Below, one piece after another: positions 43,812 through 54,037 of a stretch of 55,253 bases of DNA. The number at the start of each line of letters is the position of its first letter. Within the stretch, counting starts at the first letter, position 1. The notes beneath the pieces are model-generated. The model made no database searches. It was not told the origin of the DNA and saw nothing but the letters and a program-made list of their open reading frames with translations. The stretch lies in NCBI GenBank assembly GCA_927407015.1, contig CAKMJT010000023.1, positions 1-55,253 of the forward strand, given 5' to 3'. Both the position numbers and the translations under genes were made by a program. The DNA is from an uncultured Proteiniphilum sp. (GTDB taxonomy: Bacteria > Bacteroidota > Bacteroidia > Bacteroidales > Dysgonomonadaceae).

Positions 43812-44894
43812 TTACGGAATTTGATAGATAATACTGTTGATATTCATCCCCGCACCTACCGATGCCAGGATGATATTGTCACCGCTTTGCAGTTCGTGGT
43901 GTTCCATCTCTCTGCGGGTGATAATGTCCAACAGCGTGGGAACGGTCGCCACTGACGAGTTACCGAGCCATGAGATGGTCATCGGCATAATGGTCTCGGG
44001 AACCGATGTGATATCGTAGAGTCTGAACAGTCGCTGCAGGATCGCATCGTCCATCTTCCCGTTCGCCTGGTGAAGAAGCACCTTGCTGATTTGGGAGATA
44101 TGCAGACCCAGTTTATCGAGACCCATTTTGACGGTTTTGGGTACATTCTCCAGTGCATACTGGTACAAACGACGTCCGTTCATCTTCAGGTAATAGTCTT
44201 TCTTCTCTGCCAGCTGCGGATTATAGGAATAGCCCATCTGAAGCATATGCACGTAGTCCAACGCATCGCTGCGGGAGTTGTGCCCCATGATACCGATGGG
44301 CGTATCGCTCTCGCGCCCCTCTATGATGGCTGCTCCGGCACCATCAGCATAGATCATGCTGTCGCGGTCGTGCGGGTCGGCAACACGTGACAGGATATCA
44401 GCACCCACAACCAGTATTTTTTTGGCATCACCCGAACGAACATAGTAATCGGCCTGAATCACCGCCTGTATCCAGCCCGGACAGCCGAATAAAACATCGT
44501 AAGCCACTGAGAAGGGATTTTGGATACCCAGCTTATGTTTCAATCGGGATGCCAGGGAAGGTACCACATCCATCCGCATATTATCCACCATCGTCTCGCC
44601 AAAATTATGCGCGAAAATGATGTAATCGAGCTCCTCCTTATCAATCCCGGAAGCATCAATCGCTCTCTGAGCAGCGATGAGTGCAAGATCGGAAGTAACC
44701 TGGTTCTCCTCGGCATAACGTCGCTCGGAGATGGTGGTGATCTCTTCAAACTTCTGCACGATGGATTCATTGGGAGTGGTGATCCTTTCTCCCGATGATT
44801 CATAAAACTCATAAGTCTTAAAGAACTCGTTTTTCACCTGTCTGGGAGGCACATAACTTCCTGTTCCTGTAAAGACACTGTATATTTTCCTCAT
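43812..44894 (-). CDS. 3-oxoacyl-ACP synthase III-like (FabH-family) enzyme
   Basis: A 360-residue thiolase-fold condensing enzyme with the Cys-His-Asn triad C138 (DVLFGCPGWIQ), H275 (LLHQANGKM) and N312 (WLGNSSVATV). The oxyanion glycine-rich end (SVGAGMNINSIIY) is present. It starts condensing reactions with acyl-CoA primers. Features that differ from housekeeping FabH, such as extra length and VTGTGSYVPPRQ-like opening with an insertion near 30-60, fit the second FabH-like subgroup common in Bacteroidota, which may serve branched-chain or specialised lipid synthesis. A minus-strand -7 box (TATCTTTG, 44940-44933) precedes it. Confidence 0.88.
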   Translation of the reverse strand: MRKIYSVFTGTGSYVPPRQVKNEFFKTYEFYESSGERITTPNESIVQKFEEITTISERRYAEENQVTSDLALIAAQRAIDASGIDKEELDYIIFAHNFGETMVDNMRMDVVPSLASRLKHKLGIQNPFSVAYDVLFGCPGWIQAVIQADYYVRSGDAKKILVVGADILSRVADPHDRDSMIYADGAGAAIIEGRESDTPIGIMGHNSRSDALDYVHMLQMGYSYNPQLAEKKDYYLKMNGRRLYQYALENVPKTVKMGLDKLGLHISQISKVLLHQANGKMDDAILQRLFRLYDITSVPETIMPMTISWLGNSSVATVPTLLDIITRREMEHHELQSGDNIILASVGAGMNINSIIYQIP

Positions 44895-44932
44895 ACCAAC
44901 TAATAATTTTCAAACGAATGAATAACAAGTCA

Positions 44933-44940
44933 CAAAGATA
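44933..44940 (-). promoter_or_regulatory. -7 promoter element of the FabH-like gene
   Basis: TATCTTTG on the minus strand, followed by TGAC, 39 bases before the start codon at 44894. A -33 TTG is at 23 bases, longer than usual. Confidence 0.45.
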
Positions 44941-45313
44941 AAAAATTTAATTCATATAAAAACCAATTTTTAATGCCCTTCACGCCGTGTGACATCATAA
45001 TACGGTCTTACCTGTAAACGGTACCTTTTTCCCGGTAGGTATACCGGGCCATCCTGTTTCTCTCACTTACAGATTGTACAGGTTGTTGTATTGGATTACA
45101 AAGAAGCATTTTGGACGAATGCAATCAAAACCCCATTATTTTAAAATGAAATCAGTCTCATTTCACAGATTCATTGTATATTTGCGGTTAAGATGCATGC
45201 GTTTGTGCGATAATGACGGAGCGGTTTCGTGACAATGGTACACGGTTCGGTCACTGGTTGAAAAACAGGGTTTGCTGCATCGGTGCAATCTGTCAAATTT
45301 AAAAATATACGAT
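44941..45313. other. Intergenic region with divergent promoters, a hairpin and a long leader
   Basis: No gene is seen. The region holds the upstream part of the FabH-like promoter, a 7-bp perfect hairpin CCCGGTA-ggta-TACCGGG (45031-45048) preceded by a T-run on the plus strand, and the -7 box at 45177. The roughly 125 bases from there to the ATG at 45314 form an unusually long leader with possible pairing (GTGAC ... GTCAC, and TTGC ... GCAA). Confidence 0.4.
45177..45184 (+). promoter_or_regulatory. -7 promoter element of the carboxynorspermidine dehydrogenase gene
   Basis: TATATTTG followed by C fits the Bacteroidota -7 box. The start codon is about 130 bases downstream, leaving a long untranslated leader. 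Confidence 0.5.
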
Positions 45314-46516
<1,203 letters not shown>

Positions 46517-46530
46517 GGTTAATTATTTTA

Positions 46531-46560
46531 AACCTTGCAAATGAATTGCAGGGTTTTTTT
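46531..46560 (+). terminator. Terminator after the carboxynorspermidine dehydrogenase gene
   Basis: AACCTTGCAA (46531-46540) pairs with TTGCAGGGTT (46546-46555), 10 bp with one G-U pair and a 5-base loop, followed by a T-run. Confidence 0.85.
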
Positions 46561-46561
46561 C

Positions 46562-46569
46562 TACATTTG
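46562..46569 (+). promoter_or_regulatory. -7 promoter element of pyrBI
   Basis: TACATTTG fits the -7 box and starts 2 bases after the terminator's T-run. The pyrB ATG is 36 bases downstream. No well-spaced -33 TTG is seen. Confidence 0.45.
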
Positions 46570-46604
46570 TCAACAATCCTATTCACCTCATAAAAAAAAA
46601 TCCT

Positions 46605-47522
46605 ATGAGTCCCAAAAGTTTAGTTAATATTGGTGATTACGACCGGGAAGATATTTTTCGCATCCTCCGGAGTGCGTCGAAATTCAAACAGAATCCGAAC
46701 CGTGACCTGTTGAAAGGGAGAGTGTGCGCCACTTTATTCTTCGAACCCTCCACCCGCACACGCCTTAGTTTTGAGACCGCTGTCAACCGCCTGCGCGGAC
46801 GCATCATCGGCTTCTCCGATGCTGCCACAAGCAGCTCCACCAAGGGCGAATCACTGAAAGATACCATTATGATGGTGAGCAACTATGCCGACCTGATCAT
46901 CATGCGCCATCATCTGGAGGGCTCTGCAAGGTATGCCTCCGAGATATCACCTGTACCGGTGATCAATGCCGGTGACGGCTCCAACCAGCACCCCACGCAG
47001 ACGATGCTCGATCTGTTCACGATCTACGAAACACAGGGGACACTCGAGAACCTCACCATCACCATCGTAGGCGATCTGAAATACGGACGCGCGGTGCATT
47101 CGCTCATCCAGGGATTATCACACTTCTCCCCCACCTTTAACTTTGTGGCCCCTGAGGAGTTGCATATCCCCGATAAATACAAAGCATTCTGCGATCAAAA
47201 GCAGATTGCATACAATGAATATACCGACTTTTCCCCCGAGTCGATCAACAGCGCCGATATTCTCTACATGACCCGCGTGCAGAAAGAGCGTTTTACCGAT
47301 CTGATGGAATATGAAAAGGTAAAAAACGTATATGTGCTGCACAACGAGATGCTGAACGATTCCAAAGAGAACCTGAAGGTGCTGCACCCTCTTCCGCGGG
47401 TGAAGGAGATCAGTCAGGATGTGGATGACAATCCCAAAGCCTACTATTTTCAGCAGGCCAAAAACGGGATGTATACCCGCCAGGCAGTCATTTGTGATTT
47501 AATGGGCATTGAGATGAGATAA
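46605..47522 (+). CDS. pyrB: Aspartate carbamoyltransferase, catalytic subunit
   Basis: Makes carbamoyl-aspartate, the first committed step of pyrimidine synthesis. The 305-residue protein has the carbamoyl-phosphate motif [11 protein letters not shown] (S49-T-R-T-R53), the [12 protein letters not shown] loop, HPTQTMLDL and [11 protein letters not shown]. Size matches E. coli PyrB. It is followed 19 bases later by the regulatory chain gene, so the enzyme should be the allosteric c6r6 type. Confidence 0.97.
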   Translation: MSPKSLVNIGDYDREDIFRILRSASKFKQNPNRDLLKGRVCATLFFEPSTRTRLSFETAVNRLRGRIIGFSDAATSSSTKGESLKDTIMMVSNYADLIIMRHHLEGSARYASEISPVPVINAGDGSNQHPTQTMLDLFTIYETQGTLENLTITIVGDLKYGRAVHSLIQGLSHFSPTFNFVAPEELHIPDKYKAFCDQKQIAYNEYTDFSPESINSADILYMTRVQKERFTDLMEYEKVKNVYVLHNEMLNDSKENLKVLHPLPRVKEISQDVDDNPKAYYFQQAKNGMYTRQAVICDLMGIEMR

Positions 47523-47541
47523 AACATAAAACGGAGATATT

Positions 47542-47994
47542 ATGAGAAAAGAATTACAGGTTGCAGCACTCGAAAACGGTACAGCTATTGATCACATCCC
47601 CACTGCCGCGGTGTTCAAGGTGGTCGCGTTACTCCAGCTGCAGAAGTTGGACAATCGTATTACCATCGGAAATAATCTGAAAAGCAGTAAGATGGGAACA
47701 AAAGGAATCATCAAGGTATCCGATAAGTTCTTTCGCGAAGATGAGATAAACCGGATTGCGCTGGTGGCACCCAATGTAAACCTGAACATCATCAAGAACT
47801 TCGAAGTGATTGAAAAGAAAGAAGTTGTTCTCCCCAATGAGATCATTGAGATTGTAAAGTGCAACAATCCGAAGTGTATCACCAACAACGAACCGATGAG
47901 GACCCGCTTTTATGTAGTCGATAAGGAGCAGGTGGAACTGCAATGCCATTATTGTGAACTGAAGATACGAAAAGAAGAGATTGTACTTATTTAA
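47542..47994 (+). CDS. pyrI: Aspartate carbamoyltransferase, regulatory subunit
   Basis: Binds CTP/ATP and bridges catalytic trimers. The 150-residue protein has the allosteric domain (AALENGTAIDHIPTAAVFKV) and the zinc domain with four cysteines C107, C112, C135 and C138 (KCNNPKC ... QCHYCEL). No attenuator hairpin is seen between pyrB and pyrI. Confidence 0.97.
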   Translation: MRKELQVAALENGTAIDHIPTAAVFKVVALLQLQKLDNRITIGNNLKSSKMGTKGIIKVSDKFFREDEINRIALVAPNVNLNIIKNFEVIEKKEVVLPNEIIEIVKCNNPKCITNNEPMRTRFYVVDKEQVELQCHYCELKIRKEEIVLI

Positions 47995-48029
47995 TTGATC
48001 CCTGGAAAGCGTATAAATTGGTAAGTTCG

Positions 48030-48105
48030 AACTTCAAAATTAAAAATGAAAAGTGAAAAATTAAAAATATAGCTGATTGCTGATTGCTGACCACTGAGAG
48101 CCAAA
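48030..48105. repeat. Imperfect AT-rich and GCTGATT repeats before the flavin reductase gene
   Basis: The spacer shows AAAATTAAAAATGAAAAGTG, AAAAATTAAAAATAT, then AGCTGATTGCTGATTGCTGA. The last segment differs by one base from 19692-19711 before thyA, and the first resembles the reverse complement of 41906-41945. This indicates a dispersed repeat family in leaders. Confidence 0.5.
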
Positions 48106-48120
48106 TCTTACAACATAATT

Positions 48121-48711
48121 ATGAAACAAGACTGGAAGCCGGGAACAATGATCTATCCGCTACCGGCGGCGCTCATCAGCTGCGGCAGTAATCCCGAAGA
48201 ACATAATATATTCACGGTCAGCTGGCTGGGCACAATCTGTTCCGATCCGCCCATGTGCTATATCTCTGTCAGGCCGTCGCGATTCTCCCACGATATCATT
48301 AAACGAAACGGGGAATTTGTCATCAACCTCACCACGGAGGAGCTGGCACGCGCCACCGACTGGTGTGGTGTCCGCTCCGGCAGGGACTATAACAAGTTCC
48401 TGGAGATGAAGCTGACACCCGGGAAGGCTACCATCGTGCATGTCCCGGTCATTGAAGAGTCACCCATCTGCATCGAGTGCCGTGTGAAAGAGGTCATCCC
48501 CCTCGGCTCACACGATATGTTCATCGCTGATGTTGTCAACGTGAGAGCCGATGAGCAGTTCCTTGATACCGAAACCGGCCGGTTCGACATGCAGAAAGCC
48601 GGACTGCTCGCATACTCCCACGGCCACTATTATGCGCTGGGAAAAAAGATCGGCAAATTTGGCTGGAGTGTGCAGAAGAACAGAAAAAAAAGAAAAAAGA
48701 GTGATCGCTGA
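48121..48711 (+). CDS. Flavin reductase-like protein (FMN-binding split barrel)
   Basis: A 196-residue protein of the flavin reductase/DIM6-NTAB family: IYPLPAALISCGSN, NIFTVSWLGTICSDPPMCYISV, RPSRFSHDIIKRNGEFVINL and CRVKEVIPLGSHDMFIADVV. These dimeric proteins bind FMN and reduce or exchange flavins. The basic Lys/Arg tail (KKIGKFGWSVQKNRKKRKK) is typical of the Bacteroidota group. It is followed 47 bases later by metA. Confidence 0.9.
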   Translation: MKQDWKPGTMIYPLPAALISCGSNPEEHNIFTVSWLGTICSDPPMCYISVRPSRFSHDIIKRNGEFVINLTTEELARATDWCGVRSGRDYNKFLEMKLTPGKATIVHVPVIEESPICIECRVKEVIPLGSHDMFIADVVNVRADEQFLDTETGRFDMQKAGLLAYSHGHYYALGKKIGKFGWSVQKNRKKRKKSDR

Positions 48712-48758
48712 CAGATGGACAGCGTCAAAAATAGATTCATTAAAAAAAGTGTAGCATT

Positions 48759-49694
48759 ATGCCCGTTAATTTACCCGATCAATTACCTGCAGTTGAGATA
48801 TTAAAAAAAGAACATATCTTCGTGATGGATGACCTGCGTGCCTCTACACAGGATATACGCCCGCTGAAGATACTGATTCTCAACCTTATGCCTCTGAAGA
48901 TCACCACAGAGACCGATCTGATCAGGCTGCTCTCCAACTCACCGCTGCAGATTGAGATTGAGTTTCTGGGGTTATCGTCCCATACCCCCCGCAATACACC
49001 TATCGAACACCTGATGTCGTTTTACACCACCTTTTCCAGCATCAAAGACAGCTACTACGACGGAATGATCATCACCGGGGCACCCGTGGAGATGCTCCCT
49101 TTCCGGGAGGTGACCTATTGGAATGAGATCACCCGGATCTTCGACTGGGCACGGTCACACGTCACCTCCACCTTTTACATCTGCTGGGGGGCCCAGGCAG
49201 CGTTGCATCATTTCTACGGTATCAACAAGTACCCGCTGGAGAAAAAACTGTTCGGCGTGTTCAGGCATACGATCAGCGACCCCACCTTTCCTCTCTTCCG
49301 GGGATTCGACGATGAGTTTTATGCACCTCACAGCCGCCACACAACCATCCATGCCGATGAGATCAGACTTCACCCGGAGCTCTCCATCCTCTCTGAATCG
49401 GATGAGGCAGGTGTTTATATTGCCTCCTCGAGAGGAGGAAGAGAGTTTTACGTGACCGGTCACTCTGAGTATTCCCCCCTCACCCTGCACAACGAGTACA
49501 CCCGTGACAGGGAAAAAGGGATGGACTCAGTGGAGATACCCCAAAACTACTACAGGAACGATGATCCCGCGCAGCCCCCGCTGGTGCAGTGGCGATCGCA
49601 TGCGAACCTGCTGTATATCAACTGGCTGAATTATTTCGTCTACCAGGCTACCCCTTTCAACATACAGGAGATAGCCCAGCTGGGCGATTTATAG
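48759..49694 (+). CDS. metA: Homoserine O-acetyltransferase (MetA family)
   Basis: Activates homoserine for methionine synthesis. The 311-residue protein aligns without gaps to the family's key residues: nucleophile C142 in FYICWGAQAAL, H235 and E237 in VTGHSEYSP. The acyl-donor specificity position 111 is glutamate (GAPVE111MLPF), as in Bacillus MetA enzymes that use acetyl-CoA; E. coli, which uses succinyl-CoA, has glycine. The enzyme is therefore predicted to be an acetyltransferase although databases often call it a succinyltransferase. Confidence 0.95.
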   Translation: MPVNLPDQLPAVEILKKEHIFVMDDLRASTQDIRPLKILILNLMPLKITTETDLIRLLSNSPLQIEIEFLGLSSHTPRNTPIEHLMSFYTTFSSIKDSYYDGMIITGAPVEMLPFREVTYWNEITRIFDWARSHVTSTFYICWGAQAALHHFYGINKYPLEKKLFGVFRHTISDPTFPLFRGFDDEFYAPHSRHTTIHADEIRLHPELSILSESDEAGVYIASSRGGREFYVTGHSEYSPLTLHNEYTRDREKGMDSVEIPQNYYRNDDPAQPPLVQWRSHANLLYINWLNYFVYQATPFNIQEIAQLGDL

Positions 49695-49723
49695 GATAGA
49701 TATGAGGGGTAATAACCTGCGTA

Positions 49724-50917
49724 TCAATTCATTCCCGCAAACTTCAGACAGACAGGCTTGCTGACCGGTATATCCTGACCGGTATCGGTAAGCAATCCCG
49801 TTTCGTTGTCCACGGAAAACACCTGTATCTTGTTGTCATCCCTGCTGGCCACCAGCAGGAACCTGCCGTCAGGCGTGATCACGAAGTTGCGCGGATGTCT
49901 CCCTGTCAGCTGGTACCCAACCTTGGTAAGGGTACCATCTTGCGGATCGATCGAGAAGATAGCAATGCCGTCGGCCTTAAACCGGTTGGAAGCATACAGG
50001 AAACGGCCGTCAGGGGACACATGGATATCGGCGCTGCCACGCGCACCGGAGGTATCAGCCGCGATCACCTGCTTCTGTACCGGATCACCGGACTGATAAT
50101 CGTACACGATCACCTTTCCCGACAATTCACCCAACAGGTAGAGATACTTCCCCCCGTCGGGATGAAAATCAAAATGACGGGGCCCTGTGCCGGCCGGTGT
50201 GCTGAATACCTTCAGGCTGCTCTCCTGAAGCGCCGGCTGCCCTTCAAAAGGAGTGTCGTTGATCCGGTAACGGTACAGCTTATCAGTCCCCAGATCGGAT
50301 GCAAAGAGATAGCGGCCGTCGGGTGCATATACCACACTGTGCAGGTGCGGTGCTGCCTGTCTCAGGCTATCAGGTCCCGATCCTTTGAATAACAACACTG
50401 CAGTGGCAGGGGTAAGGCTGCCGTCTTCATTCACCTGAAACGAAGTGATACTGCCGCCCCCATAATTGGCAGTGTGGACGTTCTTCCCTCTCCTGTCAAT
50501 CGTGATATAGCACGGGCCTCCGCTGTTGGTTAGCTCTGTGTTGATCAGCGTCAGTATGCCGGCCTGTTTGTCGAACGAAAAAGCATATACGGCACTGCTT
50601 CTCTCCAAGTTCTCCCCCACGGCATAGACGAACTTCTCGTCGGGGCTGAGCGTGAGGTACGAGGGGTTCTCAGCCTCTGCCATACTTACCGAATCAGACT
50701 TCCCTGTTTTAGTGTTAAACCGGTAAAGATAGATTCCTTTACTGCCCTCACCGGAGGTGTATGTCCCTGCCAGCAGGTAAAGGTCATCCTCTTCACTCGT
50801 CACCACCTGTGATGCTTCCGGGGAAGCATCCTGATCATCACTCTTTTCTGCCCTGTTACCGGTACATGAAACAACCAGAGCTGTAGCGATAGTTACCATG
50901 GCTATTCTTTTACGCAT
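49724..50917 (-). CDS. Beta-propeller lactonase-family lipoprotein (6-phosphogluconolactonase-like)
   Basis: A 397-residue protein with lipoprotein signal MRKRIAMVTIATALVVSC (acylated C18). The mature part is a seven-bladed propeller of the PF10282 type: LYLLAGTYTSGEGSKGIYLY, YLTLSPDEKFVYAVGE, GPCYITIDRRGKNVHTANYG, PHLHSVVYAPDGRYLFASDL, GPRHFDFHPDGGKYLYLL, DIHVSPDGRFLYASNR and HPRNFVITPDGRFLLVAS. E. coli Pgl of this fold hydrolyses 6-phosphogluconolactone, but here export to the envelope makes a different substrate likely. It converges on metA. Confidence 0.9.
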   Translation of the reverse strand: MRKRIAMVTIATALVVSCTGNRAEKSDDQDASPEASQVVTSEEDDLYLLAGTYTSGEGSKGIYLYRFNTKTGKSDSVSMAEAENPSYLTLSPDEKFVYAVGENLERSSAVYAFSFDKQAGILTLINTELTNSGGPCYITIDRRGKNVHTANYGGGSITSFQVNEDGSLTPATAVLLFKGSGPDSLRQAAPHLHSVVYAPDGRYLFASDLGTDKLYRYRINDTPFEGQPALQESSLKVFSTPAGTGPRHFDFHPDGGKYLYLLGELSGKVIVYDYQSGDPVQKQVIAADTSGARGSADIHVSPDGRFLYASNRFKADGIAIFSIDPQDGTLTKVGYQLTGRHPRNFVITPDGRFLLVASRDDNKIQVFSVDNETGLLTDTGQDIPVSKPVCLKFAGMN

Positions 50918-51044
50918 ACCTGTCGATGTTACTGTTTAGTGAACACGAAAATAAATCATTTTTCTGAAACGGGCCTGTTTTTTCCTCAAAATATGCTGTT
51001 TTGCTGCCTATGATAAAAAAATAAAGCAGATTTCGCAATTAAAG

Positions 51045-51075
51045 TTGCGAATATGGAGCAGTCTGGTTACTTTTG
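51045..51075 (+). promoter_or_regulatory. Promoter of the DUF5606 gene
   Basis: TTG (51045-51047), a 20-base spacer and TACTTTTG (51068-51075) match the consensus; the start codon is 43-46 bases on. Confidence 0.65.
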
Positions 51076-51117
51076 CACGGTTAAAAAAATAAACCTCTAC
51101 GCAAAGCAAATTATGAT

Positions 51118-51570
51118 ATGATGTTATCCAAAATATTATCTGTGACGGGACGACCCGGTTTATACAAGCTCATTTCTACCGGTAAGAATCTGAATATCGT
51201 GGAGTCTCTTGTCGACGGAAAGCGTATTCCTGTTTACGCGCAGGAAAAGGTCGTAGCTTTGAGCGATGTGTCCATCTACACCAACGATGGGGATGCTCCT
51301 CTGCGGGATGTACTGAAGAAGATGAAGGAAAAGGAGGATGGCAGTCAACTGTCACTGGGTTCCAAATCGTCCGGCAAAGAGCTGTTTGCCTATCTGGAAG
51401 AGGTTCTCCCCAACTACAGCAAGGAGAGTGTCTATGCATCGGATGTCAAAAAGCTGGTATCCTGGTATAACCTTCTCGTTGAAAAGAATATAGACTTCGA
51501 TGAGGTGGAAAAAACGGACGAAGTCACGGATGAAGTACCGTCAACGGAAGAGGAAGAGGAAGAAAAATAA
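51118..51570 (+). CDS. DUF5606-type protein
   Basis: A 150-residue soluble protein with the family opening MLSKILSVTGRPGLYKLIST and GKNLNIVESLVDGKRIPVYA, followed by EKVVALSDVSIYTND and a helical part FAYLEEVLPNYSKESVYASDVKKL. The tail is almost purely acidic (STEEEEEEK). The family is widespread in Bacteroidota and uncharacterised. The start could be either of two consecutive ATG codons (51118 or 51121); the second gives the usual N-terminus. Confidence 0.8.
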   Translation: MMLSKILSVTGRPGLYKLISTGKNLNIVESLVDGKRIPVYAQEKVVALSDVSIYTNDGDAPLRDVLKKMKEKEDGSQLSLGSKSSGKELFAYLEEVLPNYSKESVYASDVKKLVSWYNLLVEKNIDFDEVEKTDEVTDEVPSTEEEEEEK

Positions 51571-51616
51571 CCGCGTGATTCAGTCTGCAGTCCCCTGTTT
51601 CTGCAAATAAAAACCT

Positions 51617-51624
51617 TATCTTTG
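51617..51624 (+). promoter_or_regulatory. -7 promoter element of cdsA
   Basis: TATCTTTG followed by C, 25 bases before the TTG start of cdsA. The -33 element is weak. Confidence 0.45.
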
Positions 51625-51648
51625 CATCGTCATTAAACCACCCATAAG

Positions 51649-52491
51649 TTGAATGTAAAAGATCTTGTTACACGTGCTGGTGCCGGTATTGTCTATATAC
51701 TGATCATCCTCCTTGGTGTCCTGGGAGGACGGTTCTCTTTTCTGGCTGTCTTTGCAGCCATTCTGGGAACCGGCCTGTTTGAGTTCTACCGTATGGTGGA
51801 GAAAGACACCTCACATGCCATCAGCAAAATATTCAACATCATTCTCGGCGAACTCATTTTCATCTCTGTTTTCCTCTATCTGGAGAATATTACAGCATAT
51901 GCGCTGCCGGTGATGATACTGGTCTATCTGCTGATACTCATTGCATCGGCTGTCTTCATCCGCCGTCACGATATTCTTCATGGTATCATCTATTCCGTCT
52001 TCGGACAGATGTACATCACCATGCCGCTGAGCCTGCTGATGCTGCTCTCCAACTTCTATCAGAACAGCCTCGCGGGTGAAGGGTACGACTGGGTTCCCAT
52101 CCTGGCCCTCTTTGTATTCATCTGGGTTAACGATACTGCCGCCTACTTCATTGGTTCTCTTACCGGGAAGCATAAACTGATCGAACATATCTCCCCGAAA
52201 AAATCGGTGGAAGGGTTTATCGCCGGCATCTTCTTCACCTTGCTGGCTTCCCTGGTCTTTGCAGCGCTCTACCCCGAGTTTTCCCGGTCATTATGGATAG
52301 GATTCGCAGCGGTCGTATCTCTGTTCGGCACGCTGGGCGACCTGTTTGAATCGCTCATCAAGCGAACCTGCGCCGTGAAGGATGCCGGAAACCTCATTCC
52401 CGGTCACGGTGGTATACTCGATCGTATAGACAGCCTTCTAGTGGCTGTACCGGCCGTCTATCTCTATCTGATTGTTTTTTTCTCCTTTTAA
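51649..52491 (+). CDS. cdsA: Phosphatidate cytidylyltransferase
   Basis: Makes CDP-diacylglycerol for phospholipid synthesis. The 280-residue inner-membrane protein has about eight helices and the C-terminal CdsA signature LGDLFESLIKRTCAVKD followed by GNLIPGHGGILDRIDSL, with the catalytic acidic and basic residues. The start is a TTG (51649); the ATG at 51653 is out of frame and followed by TAA. It has its own -7 box. Confidence 0.95.
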   Translation: MNVKDLVTRAGAGIVYILIILLGVLGGRFSFLAVFAAILGTGLFEFYRMVEKDTSHAISKIFNIILGELIFISVFLYLENITAYALPVMILVYLLILIASAVFIRRHDILHGIIYSVFGQMYITMPLSLLMLLSNFYQNSLAGEGYDWVPILALFVFIWVNDTAAYFIGSLTGKHKLIEHISPKKSVEGFIAGIFFTLLASLVFAALYPEFSRSLWIGFAAVVSLFGTLGDLFESLIKRTCAVKDAGNLIPGHGGILDRIDSLLVAVPAVYLYLIVFFSF

Positions 52492-52597
52492 AGATTTCTT
52501 CTCTGTTTCCACGAACAAAACGCAGACAATAAGCGTTTGAATGATGTCGCCAAACTACATGGGAAAGGGCATTGTCATCATTTAAACACGGAACAGC

Positions 52598-52816
52598 ATG
52601 AACAAGAAATTGATTGGAACAAATGCAGGTATTATCTGGAATCTTTTGAATGACTATCAGAGGTGGAATATTTCGCAGTTGCAGGAAGCATCCGGTTTGT
52701 CAGAACGTGAAATTTACAGCGCTATCGGCTGGCTGGCCAGAGAAAATAAGATCGAGATTGATATTTCTTCTGATGGCAATGAAAACTATTACCTGGTCAT
52801 CGAATATTACTTCTGA
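52598..52816 (+). CDS. Winged-helix DNA-binding protein (PF10771-type)
   Basis: A 72-residue single winged helix: NAGIIWNLLNDYQRWNISQL, QEASGLSEREIYSAIGWLAR, ENKIEIDISSDGNENYYLV. This matches the small wHTH family (DUF2582) found in Bacteroidota, a presumed transcription factor without known target. Its last 20 bases overlap the end of galE on the opposite strand. Confidence 0.8.
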   Translation: MNKKLIGTNAGIIWNLLNDYQRWNISQLQEASGLSEREIYSAIGWLARENKIEIDISSDGNENYYLVIEYYF

Positions 52817-53840
52817 TCTCTTTCTCCAGCAGATGTTGCTGCCATTTCCAGGCTGAAGCCATGGTATCCTCTATGGTTTCCTGCGCTTTCCAGCCCAACA
52901 CATTGTTCGCCTTATCGGGTTGTGCCCATATTTGCTCGATATCACCTTCACGCCGTTCAACAATCTTGTAGTTCAGCGGTTTACCCGATACTTTCTCAAA
53001 TATGCCAATCAGTTCCAGTACCGATAATCCGGTGCCTGTTCCCAGATTGAAGATCTCCACTTTTTCATCCGACTTGTTTTCCAGCATCCGTTCGATGGCG
53101 ACGACATGTGCCTTCGCCAGATCCACCACATTGATGAAATCACGGATACATGAGCCGTCGGGGGTGTTGTAATCATTGCCGAAGACGCTCAGTTGCTGAC
53201 GAATGCCCGCTCCCGTCTGCGTGATATAGGGTACCAGATTCTGGGGTACACCCAGCGGCAACTCCCCTATTTCTGCCGAGGGATGTGCCCCTATAGGGTT
53301 AAAATAGCGCAGAATGATACTCTTGACCGGAGCTCCGGAGTGCACGAAATCCTGGATGATCTCTTCGTTGATCTGCTTGGTGTTTCCATAGGGAGAGGAA
53401 GCCGGTTTGATGGGAGCATTCTCATCGATGGGATTCTTGTCGGGTTCTCCGTAGACAGTACAGGAGGAGGAGAAAACGATATACTTCACGTCATGTTCAG
53501 GCATGAGCTCCAGCAGGTTGATCAGCGAAACAAGGTTGTTACGGTAGTAGAGCAGCGGTTTCTGCACCGATTCGCCAACGGCCTTGCTCGCGGCAAAATG
53601 GATGATGCCGTCGAAGGCGTACTTTTTAAACAAAGCCTTCATCGCTCCGTGATCGGTACAATCCAGCTTATCGAAGACGGGCCTTTTCCCGGTGATGCGT
53701 GTGATACCTTCCAGCACACCGGCAGTGGAGTTAGAAAGATTATCAACAATAACCACTTCGTAACCTGCCTGTTGCAGTTCAACTACGGTATGTGAACCGA
53801 TATAACCGGTTCCCCCTGTCACAAGAATTCTCTTTGCCAT
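52797..53840 (-). CDS. galE: UDP-glucose 4-epimerase
   Basis: Interconverts UDP-glucose and UDP-galactose. From the ATG at 53840 it has 347 residues with the NAD motif VTGGTGYIGSH at the N-terminus, SSSCTVYGEPDKNPI, the catalytic Y-x-x-x-K in SPYGNTKQINEEII, and the C-terminal LGWKAQETIEDTMASAWKW. The frame extends to 53930, but those 30 residues are intergenic and include the -7 box (TATTTTTG at 53884-53877). Confidence 0.96.
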   Translation of the reverse strand: MAKRILVTGGTGYIGSHTVVELQQAGYEVVIVDNLSNSTAGVLEGITRITGKRPVFDKLDCTDHGAMKALFKKYAFDGIIHFAASKAVGESVQKPLLYYRNNLVSLINLLELMPEHDVKYIVFSSSCTVYGEPDKNPIDENAPIKPASSPYGNTKQINEEIIQDFVHSGAPVKSIILRYFNPIGAHPSAEIGELPLGVPQNLVPYITQTGAGIRQQLSVFGNDYNTPDGSCIRDFINVVDLAKAHVVAIERMLENKSDEKVEIFNLGTGTGLSVLELIGIFEKVSGKPLNYKIVERREGDIEQIWAQPDKANNVLGWKAQETIEDTMASAWKWQQHLLEKEIRSNIR

Positions 53841-53876
53841 ACAATATGATTGTTTTTTGTGTTTGCTCCTGTTGTA

Positions 53877-53884
53877 CAAAAATA
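53877..53884 (-). promoter_or_regulatory. -7 promoter element of galE
   Basis: TATTTTTG on the minus strand, 37 bases before the ATG at 53840. This excludes the upstream in-frame start. Confidence 0.5.
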
Positions 53885-53972
53885 CAAATAAAAAGGATTT
53901 GTCGTATGAAACGACCATTAAAAAGTTCACTGCACTCTGACGAAAAAAATGATTGTATCGTATGAATATTGA

Positions 53973-54002
53973 TTGGTACTTTCAATATTTTTAGTATTTT
54001 TG
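53973..54002 (+). promoter_or_regulatory. Promoter of the FemAB/GNAT-like gene
   Basis: TTG (53973-53975), a 19-base spacer and TATTTTTG (53995-54002). It lies inside the longest frame, which begins at 53969, so translation must start later, at 54038. Confidence 0.65.
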
Positions 54003-54037
54003 TCCTCAGTGAGATCATCCGCTCTTTTTCTGTTACA

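Noticed and set aside
45031..45048. CCCGGTA/TACCGGG hairpin as an intrinsic terminator
   Set aside because: No T-run follows on either strand, and no gene ends nearby.
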